Assembly: GCA_901472405.1 (NCBI GenBank)
Contig: LR590463.1
Location: forward strand, 1,488,001-1,552,000
DNA length: 64,000 nucleotides
Source: Serratia rubidaea
GTDB taxonomy: Bacteria; Pseudomonadota; Gammaproteobacteria; Enterobacterales; Enterobacteriaceae
Direction of reading: 5' to 3'
Shown: piece after piece, positions 17,316 to 28,462 of the stretch
Position numbering within the stretch: the stretch's first letter is position 1
How the letters are laid out: every line of letters starts with the position of its first letter
Translations under genes and position numbers: made by a program
Notes under the pieces: model-generated
The model's database searches: none
What the model saw: the letters and a program-made list of their open reading frames with translations, nothing else
What the model was told of the DNA's origin: nothing

Positions 17316-19912
17316 ATGCAAACAACAATCACATATTCCGGCAGCGCACGGGAGAGTGCGTCGCCAGGCGTGATGCCCGGCTGCGGCGCGCGCCTGAAAC
17401 CGCTGGCGTTGGCGCTCGGGCTGCTGACGCCGCTGGCCGCCGCCGCCAGCCAGTATGAATTTGACGACAGTATGCTGGTGGGCAGCGCCGGGCAGCAGAG
17501 CCTGGCCCGCTTTAACCGCGCGCATACGGTGGCGCCGGGCGACTATCAGGTCGATATTTTTATCAACGGCGCTTTTCTTTCCCGCCAGACGTTGAGGTTT
17601 GCCGCGTTGCCCGGTCAGGATGCGGTGGTTCCCTGTTTCAGCCGCGACGCGCTGATCGCCGCCGGCATTTTACCGGACAGCATCAAAAGCCGCGCCGCCC
17701 GACGGCCGCCAATGCCTGTCTGCCTCTGGAGCAGCAGGTCGCTGGCGCCGGCAGCCGCTTTGATTTTGCCCGTCTGCGGCTGGATGTGTCCGTGCCGCAG
17801 GCGCTGATGAAGCGTGCGGCGCGCGGCTCGGTGCCGCTTGCCGAGCTGTCCGCCGGCGAAACGCTGGGGTTCGTCAACTACGACAGCAACTATTACCGCA
17901 GCAAGAACAGCGGCACGACCAGCGACTCGACCTATCTCGGGCTGAACAGCGGCTTTAATCTGGGGCTGTGGCAGCTGCGTCAGCAGTCGAGCTATACCCG
18001 CTATACCAGCGATCACAGCGCCGCGCTCAGCAGCTGGAAATCGGTGCGCACCTACCTGCAGCGGCCGCTGCCCGCGATCAACAGTCAGCTGACGCTGGGG
18101 GACAGCTTTACCTCCGGCAGCCTGTTCAGCAGCCTCGGCTTTCGCGGCGTCCGGCTGGAAACCGACGACCGCATGCTGCCGGAGTCGCAGCGCGGCTATG
18201 CGCCGACCATCCGCGGAGTGGCCGCCACCACCGCCAAAGTGAGCGTTACGCAGGCCGGCACGCAGATTTATCAGACCACGGTGGCGCCGGGCGCCTTTGT
18301 GATTGATGACCTCTATCCCACCAGTTACCAGGGCGATCTGGTGGTGGAGATTCAGGAGGCCGACGGCCGGGTATCGTCATTTACCGTACCGTTTTCGGCG
18401 GTGCCGGATTCGCTGCGCCCGGGGCGTGCGCGCTTCAATCTGTCGGCCGGGCAGGTGCGAAACCTTGGCGACAATGACGATCTGTTTGCCGAGCTCAGCT
18501 ACCAGAGCGGGTTGAGCAACGCGCTGACCGCCAACAGCGGCGTGCGCATCGCCGACGGCTATCAGGCGCTGCTCGGCGGCGCGGTGCTCGCCAGCCGCTT
18601 CGGCGCGCTGGGCGTCAACGCGGTGTATTCGCGCGCCGATATGTGGGGCGATACGCTGGACGGCTGGCGCGTCGGCGCCACCTACAGCCGCACCTTTACC
18701 CCGACCAACACCACGCTGGCGCTGGCGGGCTACCGCTATTCCACCGAAGGCTACCGCGATTTGGGCGACGTGCTGGGGCTGCGCAATGCGCGTGACCGCG
18801 ATGCGGTCTGGAGCTCCAGCACCTACCAGCAGAGCGAGCAGTTTGTCGCCACCGTCAGCCAGGGGCTGGGGGCGTACGGCCAGCTCTATTTTTCCGGCTC
18901 GACCAGCAGCTACCGCGGCGGCCGCGGGCGCGACACGCAATACCAGCTGGCATACTCGCACAGCTACCGCAGCCTGAGCTATAACCTGTCGCTCAGCCGT
19001 CAGCAGACCGGCAGCACCCGCTATGGCCTGCAGGATGCGAGCTACGTGGCGGGCGGCACGACGCAGAACGTGGTGATGCTGTCGGTGTCGCTGCCGCTGG
19101 GCGGCGGCTCGCGTCCGCCGATCCTGTCGGCCGGCGTCAGCCATCAGAGCGGCGATCGCGGCTATAGCCATTATCAGTCGGCGTTGTCCGGCACGCTGGG
19201 TGATGACCAGAGCCTGAGCTACGCGCTGAACGGCGCTTATGACACGGGCGGCGCCGGCAGCAGCTTCGGCGCCAATCTGACCAAGCAGACCGCGGTCGCC
19301 ACGCTGGGGGCCAATCTGTCCCACGGCAAACATTACACCCAGGGCGGCCTGAGCGCGCGCGGCGCGCTGGTGGCGCATGCCGGCGGCGTGACCCTCGGGC
19401 CGTACCTGAGCGATACCTTTGCGCTGGTGGAGGCGGAAGGCGTCAGCGGCGCGGAGGTGATGAACGGCATGGGGGCGAAGATCGACCGGTTCGGCTATGC
19501 CATTGTGCCGTCGCTGGTGCCTTACCGTTATAACGACGTCACGCTGGACGCCAAAGGGGCGGAGAACGTCAATGCCGAGCTGACGGAGAATCAGCAGCGC
19601 ATCGCGCCGTACGCCGGGGCGGCGGTGAAAGTGCGCTTCAAAACGCTGGAAGGCTACCCGCTGCTGATCAAACTCAGCCCGTCCGGCGGCGCGCTGCCGC
19701 TCGGCGCCAACGTTTACGATGAGGGTAACGCGGTGGTCGGCCTGGTCGGCCAGGGGAATCAGATCTATGCCCGGGCGCTGAAGCAACGCGGCGTGCTGCG
19801 GGTGAAATGGGGTGAGTCGGCCGGCGCGCAGTGCACGTTGCGGTACGATTTACGCGGTCAGGCTGTGAAACAGTCGCTTTATCGTCTGGCGCTGCCCTGC
19901 GTGAGCCAGTGA
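17316..19912 (+). CDS. Outer-membrane fimbrial usher, operon 1, frameshifted here
   Basis: Outer-membrane usher of about 865 residues that assembles and secretes the fimbria. The N-terminal domain (YEFDDSMLVGSAG and GDYQVDIFINGAFLSRQTL) is followed by a frame break at 17698-17700, where one C is missing from what should be a CCCC run. Restoring it gives NACLPLEQQV, FDFARLRLDVSVPQALM and then the open barrel (FVNYDSNYYRS, YLQRPLPAINSQLTLGD, FRGVRLETDDRMLPES, RGVAATTAKVSVTQAG, the plug-domain stretch). The C-terminal domains end with VGQGNQIYARAL and a cysteine pair (QCTLRYD, ALPCVSQ). Downstream adhesin starts 10 bases later. Confidence 0.92.
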
Positions 19913-19922
19913 AGAACGGAGA

Positions 19923-21277
19923 ATGATGATGAACATACTCTCGCGCGCCGTGCTGCTGACGCTGGCCGGCAGCCTGTGGCTCGGTCAGGCGCAGGCGACC
20001 TGCTACCGGATCACCGCCACCAACACCAATGCCAGTTCGAACTATTACACCGATCCGAGCAAGGGCATCGGCGCCGCCTGGAGCGGTTCGACCGACACCT
20101 CCGGCTCGATCGGCACGCTGCCGACGACGGTGAATATCAATAACAGCCTGTTCCAGCCGGACGGCACGCTGATCGCCAGCGGCACCGTCAGCGCGCTGGA
20201 GGCCGGCTCCGGCAGCTACAGCGCCGATCAGATCCTGTTCCGCTGCACCGCCGATGAGGCCGGCAAACTGTATGAATACTATGCCACCAACGGCGACTCG
20301 GAGTGGGCCGGCAAGGTGGAGGTCGGGGCGGCGGCCGGCCTGCGGAAACCTACCGCACCTACGCCAACGGCATGGCGCTGCGGGCCACCAATCTGGCGAC
20401 CGGCGAATATTACTCCCGCTACTGGAAGGCGCGGCCGTTAACCAATCTGGAGACGGACTCGCAGGGCTGGATCCTGGTGAAGGCCAGGGACTTCAGCGAC
20501 ACCAAGGTGGAGCTGTTTCGCCTGAGCAACTCGACCGGGCCGATGACCGCCACCGGCGTTTATCCGCAGTCGCAGCCGGCGACCTATATCGCCTTTCAGG
20601 GCGGCGGTCTGTCGCCGTCCCTGAGCGTCGGCGCGGATTCACTCTCTAACTATAGCGGCTGGTACGCCGCCTGGCCCGGTGCGGTGAACCTGTATAACCG
20701 GCTGTATATTCGCCGCTCCGCCACCTGCTCGGTAACCAACGTGACGCCGCTGGTGCGCTTTACGCCGATTACCGCCACCCAGCTGCGCGCCGGTGAAACC
20801 CGCCAGATGCCGATCACCATCCAGTTCGATTGCCAGACCGGCACGCCGGCGACCACCGGCGTCGGCGCGTTTGCCAGCGGCATCGCCGCCAACCAGACGG
20901 CGATGGGGATTCTGGTCAATCCGGCGAACGCCGCCGCGGCGGTGGCGGAAGGCGTCGGCACCGCCGGCTCCGGCGTCAGCTATCTGCTGTCGGACGGCTA
21001 CGGCGTCGATCGGAACGTCGCCACCGGCGTCGGCATTCAGATTTCCCGCCCCGGCGGCGCCACGCTAAACCTGTTGAGCACCCTGAGCGGCGCGGTGGCC
21101 GCCGGCAACCGCGCCGGCTGGTATCCGGTGTTGGATGACGCCAGCGCCGGCGCGGTCACCAACGGGGTGACCAGTTACAGTAAAACCTTAACCGCCACGC
21201 TGCGGGCGCTGCCGGGGAAAACGGTCACCGCCGGCAGCGTCAGCGCCAGCGCGCAGGTGATCATTCAGGTGCAATAA
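19923..21277 (+). CDS. Fimbrial adhesin/minor tip subunit, operon 1, frameshifted here
   Basis: Two-part fimbrial tip protein, about 451 residues after correction. The signal peptide follows a triple-ATG start at 19923 and ends at AQA before TCYRITATN. A novel N-terminal receptor-type domain (about 25-270) leads into a C-terminal pilin domain (CSVTNVTPLVRFTPITATQL, IQFDCQTGTP) that ends with the donor-strand motif SASAQVIIQVQ. One missing C at 20339-20340 breaks the frame after GAAAGL; adding it gives PAETYRTYANGMALRATNL. Receptor unknown. It overlaps the second chaperone gene by one base (TAATG). Confidence 0.85.
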
Positions 21278-22008
21278 TGATGATGAAATCTCTGACGTTC
21301 TGTCTTTGCGCGCTGCTCGGCCTGGCCGGTGATGCCTGTGCCGGGGTGATTGTCGAGTCGTCGCGGGTGGTGTTTGCCGGCGGCGACCGCGAGCGTGCGC
21401 TGCTGCTGGTCAACGGCAATGACTATCCGGTGGTGGTGCAGACCTGGGTGGATGACGGCGCGCCGGACGGCACGCCGGAAACGGCGGGCGAGGTGCCGGT
21501 GATGCCGCTGCCGGGTATTTTCCGGCTGGAGCCGGGCGAGAAGAAAAACCTGCGCCTGCTGGCGACGCAGGCGGCGCAGCCGGCGGATCGCGAATCGCTG
21601 TACTGGCTGAACGTGTATGAGATCCCGCCGACCGATGCGCGTCTGCCGCCGTCCGTATCGGCGCTCAAGGTGGCGGTGCGGTTGCAGCTGAAGTTGTTCT
21701 ACCGGCCGGACGGGCTGCAGAAAAAGGCGGCGCGGCTGGCGGCCAACCAGCGTTTCAGCCTGGCGCGGCAGCCGGGCAGGCTGATGCTGACGGTAAGCAA
21801 CCCGACGCCGCTGTACGCCACCTACGGCCAGGCGCAGCTGAACGGCGGCTGCCGGCAGACGGCGCTGGCGATCGGCATGCTGGCGCCGTTCGCCAGCAAA
21901 ACGCTGGATGTGGATGAGCGCAGCATCGGCCGGCCGGAGAGCGTCAGCTATATGTTGATCGACGACGATGGCCAGGGCGTTACCGGCAGCGCGGTGCTGA
22001 AGCCATAA
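21277..22008 (+). CDS. Second periplasmic fimbrial chaperone, operon 1
   Basis: A second PapD-like chaperone at the end of the operon, 243 residues, intact. The signal peptide MMMKSLTFCLCALLGLAGDA ends near CAG. Family blocks are VVFAGGDRERALLLVNG, GIFRLEPGEKKNLRLL, ESLYWLNVYEIPP and LQLKLFYRPDGL. The G1 strand is thus complete. It differs clearly from the first chaperone, so it is not a recent duplicate and may serve the adhesin specifically. The start ATG overlaps the adhesin stop, showing coupled translation. Confidence 0.92.
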   Translation: MMMKSLTFCLCALLGLAGDACAGVIVESSRVVFAGGDRERALLLVNGNDYPVVVQTWVDDGAPDGTPETAGEVPVMPLPGIFRLEPGEKKNLRLLATQAAQPADRESLYWLNVYEIPPTDARLPPSVSALKVAVRLQLKLFYRPDGLQKKAARLAANQRFSLARQPGRLMLTVSNPTPLYATYGQAQLNGGCRQTALAIGMLAPFASKTLDVDERSIGRPESVSYMLIDDDGQGVTGSAVLKP

Positions 22009-22009
22009 A

Positions 22010-22031
22010 AAAGGCGCCTTGCGGCGCCTTT
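22010..22031. terminator. Bidirectional terminator between fimbrial operon 1 and betT
   Basis: Perfect 9-bp stem AAAGGCGCC with GGCGCCTTT and loop TTGC, preceded by an A-run and ending in a short T-run. It lies just after the chaperone stop and about 24 bases from the betT end on the other strand, so it can serve both. Confidence 0.85.
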
Positions 22032-22054
22032 GGATCGTTGCCGCTGCGGCGGCG

Positions 22055-24093
22055 TTACATATCCGGGAAGGTCAGGGTATTACCCGGCGCTTCGCGGTGA
22101 ATATGCAGGAAGTTCAGGTGTTTTTCGTACTGGTCGAGAATATCGCCAATCACCTGCTCTTTGCTGTAGTCCATCAGGTCGTTGCCTCGGGTGCCTTCCA
22201 TCAGGAAGGTTTCCAGCCGGTAGTAGTGCGATTTACCGGAGCGGGCGCGGTAGGTAAAGCCCGGCACCGAATAGCGCCGCGGCCAGATCTGGTAGATAAA
22301 GTTCTGCTCTTCCCCCAGATGCACCAGCAGCTCCAGGTGCGGCAGGCGCTCCTCTTCCGCCGGCGGCACTTCGCTGAACTCCACTTTCGCGCCGCGCAGC
22401 TCCAGCTCGCGCGCCACTTCCTGCATTGCCGGGCGGCAGACGCGGTCCAGCATTTTCTGCGTGTACTTGGTGCCCGGTAGTTCATCACGCGCGACAGGCG
22501 CTGCTTCCAGTTCAGCACTTCATTGCTGGAGGCCGGCGTCGGCGCCGAGGTGCTCAGCGCGCCGGCCTTGCGGTAATCCTCGACCTTCAGCGATTTATAC
22601 AGCCCGGCCATCACGAAGAAGATCACAAAGCTGAACGGCAGCCCCATAATCACCGTGGCGTTTTGCAGTGCGGAGACGCCGTTGGTCATCAGCATGCCGA
22701 TGGTCAGCAGGCCGATGGTGATCGACCAGAAAATACGCAGCCAGTTCGGCGCATCGTTATTGATATCGCTCAGGCGCGAGGTGAAGTTGCCGAGCACCAG
22801 CGAGCCGGAGTCCGCCGAGGTGACGTAAAACAGCAGGCCGGTGATGGTGGCGACCGAGGCGCTGAAGGTGAAGGCCGGGTACTCCGCCAGCAGGCTGTAG
22901 AAGCCGTGCGCCGGATACTGCATCACTTCCTGAGCGAACGCGGTGTTGCCGTGGATAATCTGGTACAGCGCGCTGTTGCCGAAGATTGACAGCCACAGCA
23001 GGGTAAACACGAACGGGATAATCAGCGTACCGAACACAAACTGGCGGATGGTGCGGCCGCGGGAGATACGCGCCAGGAACAGGCCGACAAACGGCGACCA
23101 GGCGACCCACCAAGCCCAGAAGAACAGCGTCCAGTTGTTCATCCACTCCACCGGACGGTCAAAGGCGAAGCTGTTGAGCGTCATGCCCATAAAGCGGTTG
23201 ATGTAATCGCCGACGTTGAGCACTAGCGCGTTGAGCAGGAACTCGGTGTCGCCGAAGAACAAGACGAACGCCATCAGGCCGACCGCCAGCCAGACGTTCA
23301 GCTCCGACAGAATGCGGATGCCTTTATTTACCCCGGAGGTGACCGAGATGGTAGCCATCACCACCGACAGCAGGATCAGCGCGCCCTGCACCGTCAGGTT
23401 TTCCGGCAGGTCGAACAGCACCTTCAGCCCGTAGTTCAGCTGCACCACGCCGATGCCGAGGGTGGTGGCGATGCCGAAGATGGTACCGACCACCGCGGCG
23501 ATATCCACGCTGTGGCCGATCGGGCCGTTGATGCGCTTGCCGAAGATCGGGTACAGCGCCGAGCGGATGGTCAGCGGCAGGTTATAGCGGTAGCTGAAGT
23601 AGCCGAGCGCTATCCCCATCAGGGCGTACATCGCCCAGCCGGTCAGGCCGTAGTGGAATAGCGTCCAGACCATCGCCTGGCGCGCGGCTTCCAGCGTCTG
23701 GCCCTGGCCTTCCGGCGGCATCATATATTGCGTCACCGGTTCGGCGACCGAGAAGAACATCAGGTCGATACCGATGCCGGCGGCAAACAGCATCGCCGCC
23801 CAGCTCATCAGGCTGAATTCCGGTTTGGACTGTTCCGGCCCGAGTTTGATCGAGCCAAAACGCGAGGCGGCGATACAGACCACAAAGACGATATACAGGG
23901 TGGCGGCCAGCAGGTAGTACCAGCCAAAGGTTTTGGACACCCAGTTCAGGGTGCGGGTAAGCCAGGTTCCGGATAGATCGGTGAAGAAAATCGTCATCAG
24001 CGAGAAGGCCAGGATCAGCCCCGCGGAGATGAAGAAAACCACAGGGTTGAGTCGGTCCTGCTGTGGTTTTGAGGAGGTGTCGTGTGTTGTCAT
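22055..24093 (-). CDS. betT: High-affinity choline transporter BetT (BCCT family), frameshifted here
   Basis: Proton-driven choline importer of the inner membrane. The start is the ATG at 24091-24093 behind GGAAGACG, giving MTTHDTSSKPQQDRLNPV and then twelve hydrophobic helices. BCCT signatures are visible, including MFFSVAEPVTQYM, WTLFHYGLTGWAMYALMG and NNWTLFFWAWWVAWSPFVGL. The long C-terminal cytoplasmic domain, which senses osmotic strength in E. coli BetT, is cut by one missing base at 22476-22477. Adding it joins RLSRVMNY to PGTKYTQKMLDRVC and runs to a stop at 22055. Corrected length is about 679 residues, matching E. coli (677). Divergent from betIBA. Confidence 0.94.
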
Positions 24094-24495
24094 CGTCTTC
24101 CTCTGGTGTTTAACAACTGAGTAGAATCGAGCCTTCCGCCGGCGGCGTTCACCTCCGGCGAAATACGGCAGACAGCCCGACGGCAATCATTACCTTTGCT
24201 TTCTTAAAATTACCGCCGCAACTATTAGCGCAGCAAAAAACACTGCGCGGCGGGAACCGCTTACAGCCACTGATTTTGGTCAGGTTTGTTAAATACCTCA
24301 CAAAAATCAGCCAGTTCCACAACCGAAAAGTACATTTTAGTAACCAAGCGGTAATAAAATATATGCAATTTTTATTGAACGTTCAATCAAAAAAAAGTTT
24401 AATAGACCTGCGGCGTTTCTGAATTTTTGCTAAAAACTGCCATACTGGCTCAGGAAACGTCGCCTTACAGAAGACCTGTTTTGAGAGTCGGAGCC
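24094..24495. promoter_or_regulatory. Divergent betT/betI control region
   Basis: 402 AT-rich bases carrying the promoters of betT (minus) and betIBA (plus). It contains one perfect palindrome described separately. Other regulators known to act here in E. coli, such as ArcA, cannot be confirmed by eye. Confidence 0.55.
24374..24387. promoter_or_regulatory. Probable BetI operator (perfect 14-bp palindrome)
   Basis: ATTGAACGTTCAAT is a perfect palindrome in the betT-betI gap, about 110 bases before the betI start. TetR-type repressors bind such sites, and BetI operators described in other gammaproteobacteria have a similar TTGAAC/GTTCAA core. Choline would release the repressor. Confidence 0.75.
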
Positions 24496-25092
24496 ATGCC
24501 AAAAGTAGGAATGCAGCCAATAAGAAGGCAGCAGTTGATTGATGCCACGTTGGCCGCAGTAAACGATGTCGGAATGCACGACGCCACCATCGCGCAGATT
24601 GCGCGCCGGGCCGGCGTGTCGAACGGCATCATCAGTCATTACTTCAAGGATAAGAACGGCCTGCTGGAAGCGACGATGCGCTATCTGATCAGCCACCTGG
24701 GCGAAGCGGTCCGGCGGCGGTTACAGGCACAGACCGACCAGAGTCCGGCTGCGCGTCTGCAGGCGATTGTCGCCGGCAACTTTGACGACAGCCAGATCAA
24801 CAGCGCGGCGATGAAAACCTGGCTGGCTTTTTGGGCCAGCAGCCTGCATCAGCCGCAGCTCAACCGGTTACAGCAGGTTAACGGACGCCGGCTGTATTCC
24901 AACCTGAGCGCCGAGTTTCAGCGCGCACTGCCTAAAGCGCAGGCGCGGTTGGCGGCGAAAGGGCTGGCGGCCCTGATTGACGGCCTGTGGCTGCGCAGCG
25001 CGCTGCGCGGCAGCGAGTTTAATCAGGCCAAGGCCATCGCGCTGACCAACGAATACATTATGTTTCAGCTCCGGGGGCATACGCCGCCCTGA
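24496..25092 (+). CDS. betI: Choline-responsive TetR-family repressor BetI
   Basis: Cytoplasmic repressor of 198 residues. The start is the ATG at 24496 ([19 protein letters not shown]); an upstream in-frame ATG at 24427 adds 23 atypical residues and is rejected. The TetR helix-turn-helix is clear at about 28-53 ([20 protein letters not shown]). The C-terminal ligand domain has the BetI patch [20 protein letters not shown]. First gene of betIBA, with betB 23 bases downstream. The tryptophan-rich segment fits a quaternary-amine pocket. Confidence 0.96.
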   Translation: MPKVGMQPIRRQQLIDATLAAVNDVGMHDATIAQIARRAGVSNGIISHYFKDKNGLLEATMRYLISHLGEAVRRRLQAQTDQSPAARLQAIVAGNFDDSQINSAAMKTWLAFWASSLHQPQLNRLQQVNGRRLYSNLSAEFQRALPKAQARLAAKGLAALIDGLWLRSALRGSEFNQAKAIALTNEYIMFQLRGHTPP

Positions 25093-25115
25093 GGACAGCA
25101 ATAAAAGGAGAACCT

Positions 25116-26588
25116 ATGTCCCGTTTTGGCTTACAGAAGCTCTATATCCATGGCGCCTATGTAGACAGTACCGAGGGTAAAACTTTCAACGCAGTGAACC
25201 CGGCCAACGGCGAAGTGATTGCCGAAGTGCAGGCCGCCAGCGCTGAAGACGTCAACCGTGCGGTGGCGAGCGCAGCCAGCGGACAGCAGGTTTGGGCGGC
25301 GATGACGGCGATGGAGCGTTCGCGCATCCTGCGCCGCGCGGTGGATATCCTGCGCGAGCGCAACGATGAACTGGCGGCGCTGGAAACCCTCGATACCGGG
25401 AAGGCGCTGTCGGAAACCACCGCGGTGGATATCGTCACCGGCGCCGACGTGCTGGAGTACTACGCCGGCCTGATCCCGGCGATCGAAGGCCAGCAGATCC
25501 CGCTGCGCGATTCCTCATTTGTTTACACCCGCCGCGAACCGCTGGGCGTGGTGGCCGGCATCGGCGCCTGGAACTATCCGATTCAGATCGCCCTGTGGAA
25601 ATCGGCGCCGGCGCTGGCCGCCGGTAACGCGATGATCTTCAAACCGAGCGAAGTCACCTCGCTGACGGCGCTGAAGCTGGCGGAAATCTACACCGAAGCC
25701 GGCCTGCCGGACGGCGTGTTCAACGTGGTGACCGGCAGCGGCGCGGAAGTGGGCCAGTACCTGACCGACCATCCGGGCATCGCCAAAGTCTCCTTCACCG
25801 GCGGGGTGAAAACCGGCAAAAAGGTGATGGCCAACGCTTCCAGCTCGACGCTGAAAGAGGTCACCATGGAGCTGGGCGGCAAGTCGCCGCTGATCGTGTT
25901 TGACGATGCCGATCTGGACCGCGCGGCGGACATCGCCATGATGGCCAACTTCTACAGCTCCGGCCAGGTGTGCACCAACGGCACGCGCGTATTCGTGCCG
26001 GCGGCGCTGAAGGCGCAGTTTGAAAGCAAAATCCTCGAGCGCGTGCAGCGCATCCGCCTGGGCGACCCGACCAACCCGGACACCAACTTCGGCCCGCTGG
26101 TCAGCTTCCCGCATATGGAATCCGTGCTGCGCTTTATTGAAAGCGGCAAAAACAGCGGCGCGCGCCTGCTGTGCGGCGGCGAACGCGTTACCGACGGCGA
26201 GTTCGCCAAGGGCGCCTACGTGGCGCCGACGGTATTTACCGACTGCAGCGACGAGATGGAAATCGTGCGCGAAGAGATCTTCGGGCCGGTGATGAGCATC
26301 CTCAGCTACGACAGCGAAGAGGAAGTGATCAAGCGCGCCAACGACACCACCTACGGCCTGGCGGCCGGTCTGGTGACCCGCGATCTGGCGCGCGCCCACC
26401 GGGTGATCCACCAGCTGGAAGCCGGCATCTGCTGGATTAACACCTGGGGCGAATCGCCGGCCGAAATGCCGGTCGGCGGCTACAAGCACTCCGGCGTCGG
26501 TCGTGAAAACGGCCTGACCACGCTGGAACACTACACGCAAATCAAATCGGTACAGGTTGAACTGGGCGATTTCGGTTCCGTGTTCTGA
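25116..26588 (+). CDS. betB: Betaine aldehyde dehydrogenase BetB
   Basis: NAD(P)-dependent oxidation of betaine aldehyde to glycine betaine, the second step of osmoprotectant synthesis from choline. 490 residues, the usual length. ALDH signatures are intact: the glutamate motif [19 protein letters not shown] and the catalytic cysteine in [14 protein letters not shown], both at the expected place around residues 250-290. Further blocks are [15 protein letters not shown], the NAD-binding [12 protein letters not shown] and [21 protein letters not shown] precedes the start. The frame is intact. Confidence 0.97.
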   Translation: MSRFGLQKLYIHGAYVDSTEGKTFNAVNPANGEVIAEVQAASAEDVNRAVASAASGQQVWAAMTAMERSRILRRAVDILRERNDELAALETLDTGKALSETTAVDIVTGADVLEYYAGLIPAIEGQQIPLRDSSFVYTRREPLGVVAGIGAWNYPIQIALWKSAPALAAGNAMIFKPSEVTSLTALKLAEIYTEAGLPDGVFNVVTGSGAEVGQYLTDHPGIAKVSFTGGVKTGKKVMANASSSTLKEVTMELGGKSPLIVFDDADLDRAADIAMMANFYSSGQVCTNGTRVFVPAALKAQFESKILERVQRIRLGDPTNPDTNFGPLVSFPHMESVLRFIESGKNSGARLLCGGERVTDGEFAKGAYVAPTVFTDCSDEMEIVREEIFGPVMSILSYDSEEEVIKRANDTTYGLAAGLVTRDLARAHRVIHQLEAGICWINTWGESPAEMPVGGYKHSGVGRENGLTTLEHYTQIKSVQVELGDFGSVF

Positions 26589-26599
26589 TCCCCACCGTC

Positions 26600-26648
26600 G
26601 CATTCAGGCTGCGCTGCGGCCTGAATGCCCGGGCTATGCCCGTCTTTT
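26600..26648 (+). terminator. Two hairpins between betB and betA, the second terminator-like
   Basis: A 10-bp stem GCATTCAGGC with GCCTGAATGC (26600-26628) is followed by CGGGC/GCCCG (26630-26642) with TCTTTTT after it. This resembles a partial terminator or RNA-processing site that sets the BetB:BetA ratio. betA starts about 90 bases later with its own good RBS. Confidence 0.65.
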
Positions 26649-26737
26649 TACGTCAAGCAACACCATTTTGACCGCACAGTATGCGGGCCGGCAGGCCGTT
26701 TGCATCACTCAGCTATATCAATGAAAGGAGATAATTG

Positions 26738-28405
26738 ATGGAATACGATTACATCATTATCGGGGCCGGTTCCGCCGGTAACGTATTAGCCACCCGTTTA
26801 ACCGAAGACGCCGACGTGAGCGTCCTGCTGCTGGAAGCCGGCGGCCCGGATTACCGGATGGATTTTCGTACGCAGATGCCCGCGGCGCTGGCCTTCCCGT
26901 TGCAGGGGCGACGTTATAACTGGGCGTATGAAACCGATCCGGAACCGCACATGAACAACCGCCGCATGGAGTGCGGGCGCGGCAAGGGGCTGGGCGGCTC
27001 CTCGCTGATTAACGGCATGTGCTACATTCGCGGCAACGCGATGGATTTTGACAACTGGGCGAAGGCGCCGGGTCTGGAAGACTGGAGCTACCTGGACTGT
27101 CTGCCGTACTTCCGCAAGGCGGAAACCCGCGATATCGGGCCGAACGACTACCACGGCGGCGACGGCCCGGTCAGCGTCACCACGCCGAAGGCCGGCAATA
27201 ACGAGCTGTTCCACGCGATGGTGGAGGCGGGCGTACAGGCCGGCTATCCGCGCACCGACGACCTGAACGGCTATCAGCAGGAGGGCTTCGGGCCGATGGA
27301 CCGCACCGTCACGCCGAAAGGGCGCCGCGCCAGCACCGCGCGCGGTTACCTGGACCAGGCGCGTTCGCGGCCGAACCTGACCATTGTCACCCATGCGCTG
27401 ACCGATCGTATCGATTTCGCCGGTAAGCGCGCGGTGGGCGTCAGCTACCTGAAGGGCGACGGCAACGACCTGCATACGGCGCGCGCGCGTAAAGAAGTGC
27501 TGCTGTGCGCCGGCGCCATTGCCTCGCCGCAAATTCTGCAGCGCTCCGGCGTCGGCCCGGCGGCGTTGCTGAAACAGCTGGATATCGACGTGGTGCACGA
27601 TCTGCCGGGCGTCGGCGAGAACCTGCAGGACCACCTGGAGATGTATCTGCAGTACGCCTGTAAAAAACCGGTATCGCTGTACCCGGCGCTGCAATGGTTC
27701 AACCAGCCGAAAATCGGCGCGGAATGGCTGTTCAACGGCACCGGCGTCGGCGCCAGCAACCAGTTTGAGGCCGGCGGCTTTATCCGCAGCCGCAAAGAGT
27801 TCGAGTGGCCGAATATTCAGTACCACTTCCTGCCGGTGGCGATTAACTACAACGGCAGCAACGCGGTGAAAGAGCACGGCTTCCAGGCGCACGTCGGCTC
27901 CATGCGTTCGCCGAGCCGCGGCCGGGTGCAGGTGAAGTCGAAAGATCCGCGCCAGCACCCGAGCATTCTGTTCAACTATATGGCGACCGAACAGGACTGG
28001 CAGGAGTTCCGCGATGCAATCCGCATCACGCGCGAAATCATGGCGCAGCCGGCGCTGGATGAGTACCGCGGCCGTGAAATCAGCCCGGGGCCGGAGGTGC
28101 AGACCGACGAGCAGTTGGACGCCTTTGTGCGTGAACATGCGGAAACCGCCTTCCACCCGTCCTGCTCGTGCAAAATGGGTGAGGATGAGATGGCGGTGGT
28201 TGACGGTCAGGGACGGGTGCACGGTATGGAAGGGCTGCGCGTGGTGGATGCCTCCATTATGCCGCAGATCATCACCGGCAACCTGAACGCCACCACCATT
28301 ATGATCGCCGAGAAAATCGCCGACCGCATCCGTCAGCGTACGCCGCTGCCGCGCAGTACGGCGGATTACTACGTGGCCGGCGACGCGCCGGTGCGCAAGC
28401 AGTAA
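26738..28405 (+). CDS. betA: Choline dehydrogenase BetA (GMC oxidoreductase)
   Basis: FAD-dependent, membrane-associated oxidation of choline to betaine aldehyde. 555 residues from the ATG at 26738, behind AAAGGAGA; an overlapping TTG three bases earlier is rejected. The N-terminal FAD-binding motif [20 protein letters not shown], the GMC signature [20 protein letters not shown], and the C-terminal active-site stretch [11 protein letters not shown] with the catalytic histidine are all visible. [18 protein letters not shown] closes the FAD domain. Electrons pass to the quinone pool. Frame intact. Confidence 0.97.
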   Translation: MEYDYIIIGAGSAGNVLATRLTEDADVSVLLLEAGGPDYRMDFRTQMPAALAFPLQGRRYNWAYETDPEPHMNNRRMECGRGKGLGGSSLINGMCYIRGNAMDFDNWAKAPGLEDWSYLDCLPYFRKAETRDIGPNDYHGGDGPVSVTTPKAGNNELFHAMVEAGVQAGYPRTDDLNGYQQEGFGPMDRTVTPKGRRASTARGYLDQARSRPNLTIVTHALTDRIDFAGKRAVGVSYLKGDGNDLHTARARKEVLLCAGAIASPQILQRSGVGPAALLKQLDIDVVHDLPGVGENLQDHLEMYLQYACKKPVSLYPALQWFNQPKIGAEWLFNGTGVGASNQFEAGGFIRSRKEFEWPNIQYHFLPVAINYNGSNAVKEHGFQAHVGSMRSPSRGRVQVKSKDPRQHPSILFNYMATEQDWQEFRDAIRITREIMAQPALDEYRGREISPGPEVQTDEQLDAFVREHAETAFHPSCSCKMGEDEMAVVDGQGRVHGMEGLRVVDASIMPQIITGNLNATTIMIAEKIADRIRQRTPLPRSTADYYVAGDAPVRKQ

Positions 28406-28416
28406 TCCTCTCTCCT

Positions 28417-28444
28417 AACCCGGCGCGCCCTGCGCCGGGTTTTA
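28417..28444. terminator. Terminator of betIBA
   Basis: Perfect 10-bp stem AACCCGGCGC with GCGCCGGGTT, loop GCCCT, then TTAT. It is 11 bases after the betA stop and close to the end of the convergent gene at 28463, so it may serve both strands. Confidence 0.85.
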
Positions 28445-28462
28445 TCTCCCGCAGTATTGACG

